Shown: piece after piece, positions 55,989 to 63,885 of the stretch | Layout of the letters: every line of letters starts with the position of its first letter | How positions within the stretch are numbered: the stretch's first letter is position 1 | Assembly (NCBI RefSeq): GCF_010448835.1 | Contig: NZ_CP048409.1 | Location: forward strand, 248,001 to 312,000 | Source of the DNA: Draconibacterium halophilum | GTDB taxonomy: Bacteria; Bacteroidota; Bacteroidia; Bacteroidales; Prolixibacteraceae | Direction of reading: 5' to 3' | DNA: 64,000 bases | Notes under the pieces: model-generated | What the model saw: only the letters and a program-made list of their open reading frames with translations | What the model was told of the DNA's origin: nothing | Database searches by the model: none | Made by a program: the position numbers and the translations under genes

Positions 55989-57448
55989 CTAAAGATTAGT
56001 GTCGTTTGCCACGCCCAAAATGCCGAGGTAGAGCAGTTTTGCAGCATCTTCCATAATCTCGGGAGTTAACACATTTGTTTTGTCGGCGGGCATGTGGTAA
56101 TGCACCGGGTATACCGAATTACGTGTCCACAGGCCAAATGTTTTAATTCCAACATTTTCAAAATTTGATGCATCGGAACGTGGCCGGCCATAATTCTTTC
56201 GAACTGCTGAAGCCCCCATTTCGCGGTGGATATAGTTATTGTTGGCCCGTTCAAAATGACTAAACAATGCCGAATGCGTTTTTCCGCCCGACACAAAAAA
56301 TCCGGTTCCGTTTCCAACCATATCCAGGTTCATCATCATTTTTGTTTTTTCTATCGGGAATAATGGATTTTTGCAGTAATATTTCGAGCCATACAAACCA
56401 CATTCCTCACCACCTAAAAGAATAAAAAGTATTGAACGTTTTGGTTTTACTTCGGAGTTTGCTAATGCTTTTGCAGCCCCAGAATATCACTGATTCCGGA
56501 TGCGTTATCGAGGGCGCTGGAGAATATCACATCACCCATTTTCCCCTGTCCGTCGAGGTGACCACCAATAATTATTACTTCATCTTTCAAATCAGGATCA
56601 GCACCTTCAATCATCCCAACAACATTACAAGCCTGTGCCTCCGGAAAATATTTTGTTTCGGCGCGGATAAACACTTTTTGTTCTGCCGGCAACGCAAACG
56701 AAGGTGTTTCCATATTCTTTAGCTGCGTACGTACCTGCTGATAATCTTTTCCGGCATCGGCCATCATTTGTGTAACAACTTTTGGATCGACATGTGCATA
56801 AATAAACCCTTCGAGATTTACCGTATTCGGATTGGCCACTTTACTGGCATAGATCATTCCGGCAGCACCATGTTTTACCGCATTTCTGAACTTATAGCGG
56901 TGATAAGCATAAGGTGTCCATTTTTCCAGTGTTTCATCGTTTTTGGTGTATGGCGTCCCACTTTCAAGGATAATGATTTTCCCTTTTACATCCACGTTTT
57001 TATAGTCATCGTAATCCAGTTCCGGGGCAGTAATTCCATGACCAACATACACCAGTTCGGCATGAACGGTGCCGCTTGCCGAGTTGGAGCCGGGTAAATA
57101 ATCTTCAGGAAAATCGAGGTACGTTTTTTCATTTCCGTTGAAATAAACTACCGATCCCAGCGAGTTTACCGATGAATATTCGTTTGAAAAATACTGAAAA
57201 TAACTGCCGTTGTTGGCAGGCTGAACACCCCACGCTTTAAATTTTGATGCACACCACTTGGCAGCTTCCAAATATTCCGGAGATCCCGACAAGCGCCCTG
57301 CATATTTATCAGCACTTAATTCGGTTGCAAACTCCATTAATTCGTTGCTCGAAATGGAATGTAAAGTAGTTAAATCCACTTCTTTCTGCGCACACAAAGT
57401 GCCTGTCAACAATACATTCAGTAGAACAATTAAAACCTGTTTCTTCAT
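55989..57448 (-). CDS. M28-family zinc aminopeptidase (one-base frameshift near 56478)
   Basis: Secreted peptidase of 486 aa after repair. Signal peptide 1-20 (LLTGTLCAQ), a protease-associated-domain region (about 110-240), and a zinc core: GGHLDGQG (His and Asp ligands), SALDNASG, GGEECGL, NLDMVG and a final YHMPADK. The frame breaks in a GGGG run (plus strand C run 56477-56480); one extra G gives ...DILGAAKALANSEVKPKRSILFILLGGEECGLYGSK..., so the GGEE catalytic/ligand motif lies exactly in the out-of-frame part. Cleaves N-terminal residues from peptides. Confidence 0.9.
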
Positions 57449-57635
57449 TTCTGATCACATTAAAAATGCTAAAATACAATTTTATGCTCTAATGACTGAA
57501 GACATTACAGCCGGAGGATTTATTTTATCTATGACTATTTAACTGGTGTGGCAACCAGGGTGCATATTGTATCCCGAACGGCGCAATTCCCTTATGCCTG
57601 ATTCCCGAAAATTTAAACAATGAGGATAGGATTTT

Positions 57636-58427
57636 TTAATCCAATTCTTTAATCATGATGTTTTTAAACGCTATGCCCTGACCTTCTGCCTGCAGACCAA
57701 TATATCCACTGGTAAGTGGAGTGCCATCAATTTTAAGTGCAGGGTCGTAACCATTGGCTACACCACCACCTATTTGTGGCTTGCTGTATTCCAGCACTTT
57801 TTTGCCATTTACCTTATGTATAATTAGAGAATCTCTATAAACGATGAGTTCTCCTTGCACCCACTCATCCCATTGATAGGTTTTAGAGGATGAGCTAATA
57901 CAATGACGCGGATCTTTTTCGTTGTTAAAAATTACATCAGTACCGGGAGAGCACATATTTCCGGTTGGCCGAGGCTCGCCATCGCCTGCATCTGCCAGAA
58001 TTTGATATTCAATGGAAATTGGCCAATCCTGCTCTTTTAATATGGTTTTAGGAGCCTGAGAATGGAACATAATTCCACTGTTTCTGTAGGTATAAGATTC
58101 AGCATCGGTAAGCCATTGGTCGGTAAATTTGTATTCAAATTTAAGGTGGTAGGAAGAGAATGGCTCCTCATAAAATAAGTGTCCATAACGATCATCAAAT
58201 GTTGTATAGTCATCATAATTAACTTGTAAAGTACCATTATCGACCCTAAAAGTATTGGCGTAATTATCGCCTAATTTATGATGATGAAATTTAGCCACCC
58301 ATCCCGTGAGGTCTTTACCATTAAATAAGCTACGCCATTCATTTTTGTTGCTTTTGGGTTTTTTGTGCGTGCAAGAAACAGATGCAATTATAAGAATAGC
58401 TACCAGGTAAGTTTTTAATGTATTCAT
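57636..58427 (-). CDS. DUF1080 (3-keto-disaccharide hydrolase type) lipoprotein
   Basis: 263 aa with lipobox IASVSC (Cys19). The concanavalin-like DUF1080 domain fills the rest: EWRSLFNGKDLTGWVAKFHHHK, FHLKFEYKF-like strands, NSGIMFHSQ, PISIEYQILAD, and the end GYIGLQAEGQGIAFKNIMIKEL. Family members cleave 3-keto-glycosides or related sugars. It is a single gene; no oxidoreductase partner (GFO/IDH/MocA) is adjacent, so its substrate is open. Confidence 0.88.
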   Translation of the reverse strand: MNTLKTYLVAILIIASVSCTHKKPKSNKNEWRSLFNGKDLTGWVAKFHHHKLGDNYANTFRVDNGTLQVNYDDYTTFDDRYGHLFYEEPFSSYHLKFEYKFTDQWLTDAESYTYRNSGIMFHSQAPKTILKEQDWPISIEYQILADAGDGEPRPTGNMCSPGTDVIFNNEKDPRHCISSSSKTYQWDEWVQGELIVYRDSLIIHKVNGKKVLEYSKPQIGGGVANGYDPALKIDGTPLTSGYIGLQAEGQGIAFKNIMIKELD

Positions 58428-58629
58428 TGTAAGTTGTATGTTAGAACATGTTTCCTTTTATTATTCAATCAAATTATAAACCAGAAATTAGCTGCCGGCA
58501 AATATAAACGTAGTGCGAGATTGCAAAGCCTATAGTTTTAATTTTGTCGATATGTTAAAATAGTTCATCATTTCAAATTTAGCAATATTGCCCGTTTTAC
58601 GCTTATAAAATGTTAACGACTGGCTTTAT

Positions 58630-58977
58630 TCAATTTCTTTCTAAGAATTCCATAACAGCCTTATGCACTGCCTCTGGGTTCTCGAAATATAGTCAGCTAG
58701 AGGAATTTTCGATAAGAACCAATTCACTATTTGGTAAGAGCTGCCAAAAAAAGTTGGAGAACGGTCTCTATAAAGCAATAAAACCGGAACATCCAACGCT
58801 TTGATTTTTTCCTCATTAAAAGACACAAAACTTTCCTTGATGTTTTCACCCCAAATCTTCAATCACAGTTTTCCTCAGCAGCCGTAAGTCCTGTTTCAAC
58901 CTGATTTTCGATAGCAGATCATTGAGTTATACATGCAAGTCCCACCAACAAGAATAGAATGTAAAACCATTTTTCAT
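58630..58977 (-). pseudogene. Remnant of a secreted alpha/beta hydrolase
   Basis: Pieces of one gene in several frames. The start reads MKKWFYILFLLVGLACITQ if one A is added after ATG at 58977, a lipoprotein-like leader. After stops, KALDVPVLLLYRDRSPTFF and, one frame over, LLPNSELVLIENSS and YFENPEAVHKAVMEFLERN match the C-terminal part of alpha/beta hydrolases. The central domain with the nucleophile is gone (about 115 codons remain of roughly 270), and more than one stop or frameshift is needed. This is true decay, unlike the single-base breaks elsewhere. Confidence 0.7.
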
Positions 58978-59114
58978 TATCTGTTTCTTTAAAATACAGC
59001 GTTCAAGTTCTGATATTAGGTAATGAGCAGGTTCAAGTTGCTTGTTGTACGTTCGTACTTTTATTCATTTTAATTTTTGTGCTACTTATTTTTTTCGAAG
59101 TCTTTGGAGGCTTT

Positions 59115-60059
59115 CTATTTCAGCCAAACTGGTGTTGTGTCCGATTCGTGATTTTTGCCAATTATGTCCTTGTACAGTTCGGGTCGTCTTGCATTCTTAT
59201 ATCTCCAACCACCCGACAGTTTGATTTTGTCTTTTGTAATTTTTGAAATCGTAATATCATCATCAAATGATTTTACTTCGGATAAAACCTCTCCAAATGG
59301 GTCAATTATCATTGAATTGCCATTTTTAAGATGCTCTCCGTCATAACCAATCGGGTTTGTAAAAGCATAGTAAACTCCATTGTCGTATGCTCTGGCAGGC
59401 AACCAACGCATTAACCAACGTCTACCTTTCGGTCCGTCAAATTCCATTCTCAACGAAACGGGGTCATTTTCACGGTTCTGCCAATATTTGTCGTCGACAT
59501 AATCTCGATGTGGCATTGCCGATGGTGTACAACCTGTAACGTGGGGTGCAAATATTAATTCTGCTCCCAAAAGGCTCGTTGCACGAACGTTTTCTATTAC
59601 GTTATTGTCATAGCAAATCAAAATTCCACATTTCCAACCGAGTAAGTCGAATACGCAATACTCGTTTCCAGCAGACATATGTTTGTTTATAAAAGGATGA
59701 ATTTTTCTATACTTCGCTACTAGTCCTTCTCTCGTAACACAGATATACGTATTGTAAATTTTTCCGTGTGATTTTTCAACTAATCCTGCCAAAATCGGAA
59801 TATTCAATTCTTTGGAAATCGCAATCAATTCCTGCGTACTTTTTCCGTTTGGAACTTCCTCCGCTAAGTCCGTTATCTGTTGTAAATCCAAGTCCTTGGT
59901 AAAAGTGTAAGCAGTAATAGACATTTCGTGAAAGCTAATTAAATCCGCTCCATTCAATTTGGCTTTTCCCGCAAGTTTTCGGATTATCGATAAATTGTAT
60001 GTTTTATCTCCGTCTTTCGGCTGAAATTGAGCTACTGATATGTTCATATTTTGATTCAT
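59115..60059 (-). CDS. Carbon-nitrogen hydrolase (nitrilase superfamily)
   Basis: Amidase or nitrilase-type enzyme of 314 aa with the complete triad E45 (HEMSITAY), K119 (YRKIHPF) and C149 (ILICYDN). Cytosolic; no signal peptide. An ATG at 60047 (residue 5) is an alternative start. The substrate cannot be told; an N-carbamoyl or omega-amide type is plausible. It lies in the accessory region, same strand as the GFA and Thoeris genes. Its upstream flank starts GTTATGGGC, like a cassette border, but no matching 3' border is visible. Confidence 0.85.
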   Translation of the reverse strand: MNQNMNISVAQFQPKDGDKTYNLSIIRKLAGKAKLNGADLISFHEMSITAYTFTKDLDLQQITDLAEEVPNGKSTQELIAISKELNIPILAGLVEKSHGKIYNTYICVTREGLVAKYRKIHPFINKHMSAGNEYCVFDLLGWKCGILICYDNNVIENVRATSLLGAELIFAPHVTGCTPSAMPHRDYVDDKYWQNRENDPVSLRMEFDGPKGRRWLMRWLPARAYDNGVYYAFTNPIGYDGEHLKNGNSMIIDPFGEVLSEVKSFDDDITISKITKDKIKLSGGWRYKNARRPELYKDIIGKNHESDTTPVWLK

Positions 60060-60112
60060 TTAGTTTTGTTGGATTTATTGAATGGGGGCGTCTTTTTGCT
60101 TGCCCATAACGG

Positions 60113-60221
60113 CGGTCTGTCTAAAAAGTAAAATACAGCCGTTGAGATTTCAATATTTCATTCTTTTTAAAGCCAGCTATCCAAATATTTCTTTCACGGA
60201 AAGAGGTTTTTAGACAGTCTG
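60113..60221. mobile_element. MITE-like 109-bp element, copy 1
   Basis: Terminal inverted repeats CGGTCTGTCTAAAAA and TTTTTAGACAGTCTG (13 of 15 pairing), flanked on both sides by ACGG (60109-60112 and 60222-60225), a likely 4-bp target duplication. No coding capacity. It differs from copy 2 at four positions over the 118 bases compared. A spurious frame at 60121-60327 crosses it. Confidence 0.8.
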
Positions 60222-60225
60222 ACGG

Positions 60226-60352
60226 TAAATTGTATGAGTAGTGGCAGATTGCTTGGTACTTTCCTGTCAAACCGCTGCGCACTTTGAGCGGGCTATAAAC
60301 CTTAAAACTTAGCACTTTCCCTGCCATTACTTATACAAAATGTTGTGCTTAG
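60226..60352. other. attC-like imperfect palindrome after the GFA gene
   Basis: Arms TTGTATGAGTAGTGGCAG (60230-60247) and CTGCCATTACTTATACAA (60321-60338) pair with G/A-type mismatches. The outer end is GTTGTGCTTAG (60342-60352), complementary over 10 bp to TAAGCACAAC at the other end of the GFA unit (60969-60978). This is the layout of an integron attC site (minus strand R'' ...GCACAAC). Inference from structure only. Confidence 0.6.
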
Positions 60353-60446
60353 TTTTTTTAATTTTTTTTACTTTTATATTAATCACTGTCAAGTTTCTCG
60401 ATGGTTATTTGCATCAAACAAAAGAGCAAATCTCTTTATCTATTTT

Positions 60447-60848
60447 TTATTCTGGTAAGTGTCCAAATTTATTTATTTCTTCCAACGAATCATCCCAACT
60501 TGCTTTGTTTGAGATAAAAATATGTGCATCAGGTCGTTTTTCTAGATTTGTATCTAAACATCCTGCTGGAACTACTAAAAGTTTACCATCCATTTGTAAA
60601 TTAGGCAGAGCTGAACCACAATTTGTACAAAAAGCTTTCACATGATTACTCTTATGTGGTTGATATGTTTTAATTTCAGTTTCTGTTTTTATCCATTCTA
60701 GTTTAGCTGTTGTAGAAAATAAATTTGCAGCATGTGCAGACCCTGTATCTTTCCTACAATATCTGCAATGACATAAATAAAAACTCTCAAAGTCACCTAT
60801 AACTTTAAATTTAATTCCTTTGCATAAACAAGAACCCAAGTATTCCAT
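60447..60848 (-). CDS. GFA/CENP-V family zinc protein
   Basis: 133 aa with the family's zinc cysteines: C8-L-C10 (GSCLCKGIKFKV), CHCRYC (about 26-31) and CTNC (about 74-77). GFA proteins bind two zinc ions; some bind glutathione adducts, most have unknown substrates. No signal peptide. It stands alone as a single-gene unit between two palindrome/MITE blocks, with GTTGTGCTTA and TAAGCACAAC at its borders, like an integron cassette. Divergent from nothing nearby, same strand as its neighbours. Confidence 0.88.
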   Translation of the reverse strand: MEYLGSCLCKGIKFKVIGDFESFYLCHCRYCRKDTGSAHAANLFSTTAKLEWIKTETEIKTYQPHKSNHVKAFCTNCGSALPNLQMDGKLLVVPAGCLDTNLEKRPDAHIFISNKASWDDSLEEINKFGHLPE

Positions 60849-60980
60849 TTGATAAGTCCTTTCTTAAAATTATGATTTTAGTGAAATCCATTTTCTGTTA
60901 TTTTCTATTTTTTTCTCACTTACACTACCCAATCTTTTCTTTAAGCAGTAAGGGTATCTCTGTTAAATTAAGCACAACGG

Positions 60981-61089
60981 CAGTCTGTCTAAAAATTAAA
61001 ATTCAGCCGTTGAGATTTCAATATTTCATTCTTTTTAAAGCCAGCTATCCAAATAATTCTTTCACGGAAAGAGGTTTTTAGACAGTCTG
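60981..61089. mobile_element. MITE-like 109-bp element, copy 2
   Basis: Terminal inverted repeats CAGTCTGTCTAAAAA and TTTTTAGACAGTCTG (14 of 15 pairing), flanked by ACGG at 60977-60980 and 61090-61093. Same orientation as copy 1 and nearly identical. Removing the element and one ACGG rejoins the attC-like palindrome to the next unit's GTT. Confidence 0.8.
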
Positions 61090-61097
61090 ACGGTTTG

Positions 61098-61274
61098 GCT
61101 ATGTGGAGTGTGGGACTTTGAAATGCTTCACAGTAAGGCTGCCACTGAGCCAATTCGTTTATTCATGTTTTTTTTCTAGCCAAGTCGTCAAAGACGAATT
61201 GGCATTGTTGCTACGAAGAACTGCGGTTGAATTACCCACTGTACCCCACATTACATATAGCTTTTGTTAGCGGC
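61098..61274. other. attC-like imperfect palindrome after the Thoeris operon
   Basis: Outer arms GCTATGTGGAGTGTGGGAC (61098-61116) and GTACCCCACATTACATATAGC (61241-61261) pair imperfectly; inner arms GCCAATTCGT (61155-61164) and ACGAATTGGC (61194-61203) pair perfectly. The end GTTAGCGGC (61266-61274) is complementary to GCCGCTAAC at 63797-63805. Non-coding. Confidence 0.6.
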
Positions 61275-61283
61275 TGGGCTTTA

Positions 61284-61766
61284 TTATTTTCTTGATTCAA
61301 TGGCCGTTTCAATCCAATCTTCAACGTTATTTTTTATATCATTATAAGTGTCTGAAGAACTTGGATTATAGCATTTGACTTTCGTGGATAGTTTCGTACC
61401 ATCTTTAAAAGTAAACTGGTCAAATGGATTAACTCCTTTAGAACACTTTCCTGTTTTGGGGTCTTTTAGATTATGAATGTATATACCCAAAAGTCCTTTT
61501 CCATCTTCCCATGCTTTTTTTATCTCGTATTTAACCCAAGGTCTATTATGGGTATCTTCGCCAATTAAAACAATTACACAACTTTTGAACTTCATATTAT
61601 CTTCAATCCAAGTCTCAATTGCTTTTTTCCCAGCTTTTTTAATTGTCTCCCAAGCATTTACTGTTACAGGTGTGTTTCCTTCTAATGCACCTATATTTCT
61701 AATCTGTTGTACTCTAAAAACATCATTGTCAAAATGAAAACTGTAAAAAACTTTGCGTTTAGCCAT
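61284..61766 (-). CDS. thsB: Thoeris TIR protein ThsB (TIR-like DUF1863 type)
   Basis: 160 aa, very like the TIR-like ThsB of Bacillus Thoeris systems: KVFYSFHFDNDVFRVQQIRN at the start, CVIVLIGEDTHNRPWVKYEI with the catalytic Glu at 81, GIYIHNLKD and NPFDQF later. On phage infection ThsB makes a cyclic ADP-ribose isomer from NAD that activates ThsA. It is the last gene of the operon, 5 bases after thsA. It has a second TIR partner upstream, so each may sense different phages. Family firm; phage specificity unknown. Confidence 0.9.
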   Translation of the reverse strand: MAKRKVFYSFHFDNDVFRVQQIRNIGALEGNTPVTVNAWETIKKAGKKAIETWIEDNMKFKSCVIVLIGEDTHNRPWVKYEIKKAWEDGKGLLGIYIHNLKDPKTGKCSKGVNPFDQFTFKDGTKLSTKVKCYNPSSSDTYNDIKNNVEDWIETAIESRK

Positions 61767-61771
61767 AACAT

Positions 61772-63193
61772 TTATTTTTTTATAAGTTTTGAAATAAATT
61801 CTATAATAAGTTCAATTAGTTTTTCTGGAGCTAAATTCTCGTCTCCAAGAGCTTTATATAATTTGATATTGTCTTCAGAGCCAAAATAGGAAGAATAGTC
61901 TGCTAACATTTCTTCCCAAATTTGTTTAGCCATATATCCTGTTGCGCCAATTGGTAGAGCTATTGCTCCCTGTTCTATTGTAATCTCAAATTCACTTCTC
62001 ACTCCATTTGCAAGTTTCAGTTGACCATCTTCTAATTTGTTTCCAAATAAGAAAATTGAAACACCTGCATAAGAAATCATGTCTTTCCGGTAATCCGTCC
62101 ATTGTACTTTTCCCTTTTCTCCTTGTGGAAAAGGTCTTAACAATAGCTGGTTTTTTAAATTTTCTTTTTTATTTAAATATACCTCTTCCAAAACGCCATT
62201 AATAACAGAACTTCCTACACCCAGTCCAAAACCAGAAACTATTTTAAAATTATTTTTTATTAATTCTTGACTTAATTTTGATATAAATTCTTCAGCTTTA
62301 GCAGGAGTCATTGAACCGTATTCGTGAGCACTTCCTGAAATATATACTGTTTGCCGTTTAAATCTATTTTCGATTTCTTTTAATATGTCTGTAATTTCAG
62401 AATACTCTTTAACTAGTATGACATGAATATTAAATCTCAACAAGTCACTAATCATTAATTCTTGTTTTATCTTTCTATACTCAAAGTCATCTGACGATTC
62501 ATCTTTTCTTTTGCTTACATCCCGAAAAAAACAATAATGTTTCCTTTGGTTGTTTTGATAGGTTACTCTTATACGACTTAAAATGTAATCCAAATTTGGG
62601 TCTGTAAAGCTAAAACCAATAAATAGAAACGTCTTTGAGACTAAGTCACCGCTTAATGTATTTATAAAAGCACCATGAGTATGATAATATTTCTCATATT
62701 GGTCTTTTGAAATTATTGCATCATCAGGATGCTCAACATCTCCGTGCATTTTATAAATAATAGCATCCCTCCCATGAATTGTATTTGCTAAATGCTTAGT
62801 TGTATACTTTACATCAATGATTTTTCCTTTATCCTGCAATGATTTCTCTATGAGTCTATCATAATTTGTTGTCCAAAATGTTTTAATTGGTAGTCGAGCT
62901 AGAATCTCATGATTTAGATTCGGATTTTTACCATGATGAAATTCATTAGCAATTTTTTGATTTAACTCGTGCCGATTATTTGCATTCTTATTCAAGTGAT
63001 ATTGGGCTAAAGAAATTAAATCATTCTCTTTCTCAATATCAAGGTGAAGTTCTTCCGCAAAGTCTTTTAATAGTCCTTTCCAGTCAACGTGACCAGAAGC
63101 TGCAGAAAGTCCAGCACCTGCAAAAATTGCAGCATTATTTTCTTTAATTTCTTTAAGGAAATCGTTTATGAAATGTTGAATTTTTCTTTTCAT
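61772..63193 (-). CDS. thsA: Thoeris effector ThsA (SIR2-SLOG NADase)
   Basis: 473 aa, close to the 476 aa of Bacillus cereus ThsA. The SIR2-like NADase domain (1-275) has FAGAGLS (24-30), N110 in TTNYDRLIE and H150 in KMHGDVEH, matching the catalytic Asn and His of ThsA with a two-residue offset. The SLOG domain (about 283-473) has VYISGSAHE, IVSGFGLGVGSS, and R369 (TDYRKDM) and E401 (RSEFE), the expected signal-binding site. When the ThsB product binds, ThsA depletes NAD and stops phage growth. It lies 4 bases after the first TIR gene and 5 before the second. Confidence 0.93.
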   Translation of the reverse strand: MKRKIQHFINDFLKEIKENNAAIFAGAGLSAASGHVDWKGLLKDFAEELHLDIEKENDLISLAQYHLNKNANNRHELNQKIANEFHHGKNPNLNHEILARLPIKTFWTTNYDRLIEKSLQDKGKIIDVKYTTKHLANTIHGRDAIIYKMHGDVEHPDDAIISKDQYEKYYHTHGAFINTLSGDLVSKTFLFIGFSFTDPNLDYILSRIRVTYQNNQRKHYCFFRDVSKRKDESSDDFEYRKIKQELMISDLLRFNIHVILVKEYSEITDILKEIENRFKRQTVYISGSAHEYGSMTPAKAEEFISKLSQELIKNNFKIVSGFGLGVGSSVINGVLEEVYLNKKENLKNQLLLRPFPQGEKGKVQWTDYRKDMISYAGVSIFLFGNKLEDGQLKLANGVRSEFEITIEQGAIALPIGATGYMAKQIWEEMLADYSSYFGSEDNIKLYKALGDENLAPEKLIELIIEFISKLIKK

Positions 63194-63197
63194 GTAT

Positions 63198-63755
63198 TTA
63201 TAGTTTTCTCAACCAATTCTCAATTGTTTCCCAAGTATTATCAGGATACCAAACATAATATCCTTCTCCTCCAGACTCTCTTGGATTTTTTTCAATTCGT
63301 GGATAAATCTGCAAGTATTCATTTCCGTCCCAACTACCACTATTATTTGCTAATGGTAGAATTGCAAACTTTTTTTTTGGCAATTTGAATGGGTCCGCAA
63401 TACCAACTTCCCAATTACACCATTTAGAATTGACAGCATTATTGGTAGCAAGAAGAACAAATTTATCATTGACTGAAATAATTTGGTTTTTAATTTTATT
63501 TGCTGTAGTCCCATTTGTTCTTTCTGGCATAGTTTCATCTGCCCAATCAACATAAATGCTTATGCCTAAATTTTCAAAGAATATTTTCGCTTGTTCAACC
63601 ACATCTTTGTCATAATGAGAGTGTGAAAGAAAAATACTTGTTGTAGCTGCAGATTTGGAATATGTTCTATTTTCATTTACATATCCAGTTAAGCCTCTAT
63701 AGCCAGACTTACTTTCTGCAATCGACCGGAATTGTCCTCTTGTTAAAATTGCCAT
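63198..63755 (-). CDS. Second Thoeris TIR protein (ThsB type)
   Basis: 185 aa. After a basic N-terminal 38 residues comes a TIR domain: TSIFLSHSHYDKDVVEQAKIF, LGISIYVDWADETMP, and VNSKWCNWEVGIAD with the likely catalytic Glu at 116. It resembles the canonical TIR of some Thoeris ThsB proteins and differs from the DUF1863-type TIR at the operon's end. First gene of the operon, 4 bases before thsA. Two ThsB genes beside one ThsA are known in Thoeris and broaden phage recognition. Confidence 0.88.
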   Translation of the reverse strand: MAILTRGQFRSIAESKSGYRGLTGYVNENRTYSKSAATTSIFLSHSHYDKDVVEQAKIFFENLGISIYVDWADETMPERTNGTTANKIKNQIISVNDKFVLLATNNAVNSKWCNWEVGIADPFKLPKKKFAILPLANNSGSWDGNEYLQIYPRIEKNPRESGGEGYYVWYPDNTWETIENWLRKL

Positions 63756-63796
63756 TATTTATTGTTTAAAGATTAGTTCATTGTCTCGTCAGCCTT

Positions 63797-63805
63797 GCCG
63801 CTAAC
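63797..63805. other. Cassette-like border before the Thoeris operon
   Basis: GCCGCTAAC on the plus strand (GTTAGCGGC read in gene direction) mirrors GTTAGCGGC at 61266-61274. With GGCT two bases further in, 13 of 15 positions match. This defines a unit of about 2.54 kb holding the three Thoeris genes. Confidence 0.6.
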
Positions 63806-63856
63806 TACTGTGCATCAACATTGTTGTTACATCGCTAATAGTAGCTAAAAAAGTGA

Positions 63857-63885
63857 TGTTACACCCCCAAAACCGGGTGATAACA
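63857..63885. repeat. Hairpin upstream of the Thoeris unit
   Basis: TGTTACACCC (63857-63866) and GGGTGATAACA (63875-63885) pair with one bulge. It could belong to the palindromic site of a preceding unit that lies beyond the window end. The rest of 63806-64000 shows no gene. Confidence 0.35.

Noticed and set aside
13850..56480. The seven one-base breaks as phase-variable switches or pseudogenes
   Set aside because: The runs are only 3-6 bases, occur in housekeeping as well as surface genes, are always one base short, and the proteins are otherwise intact. Miscalled homopolymers explain all seven more simply.
60121..60327. A 68-codon leftward frame starting upstream of the GFA unit's palindrome
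   Set aside because: It runs through the MITE and the attC-like palindrome and has no protein-like composition.
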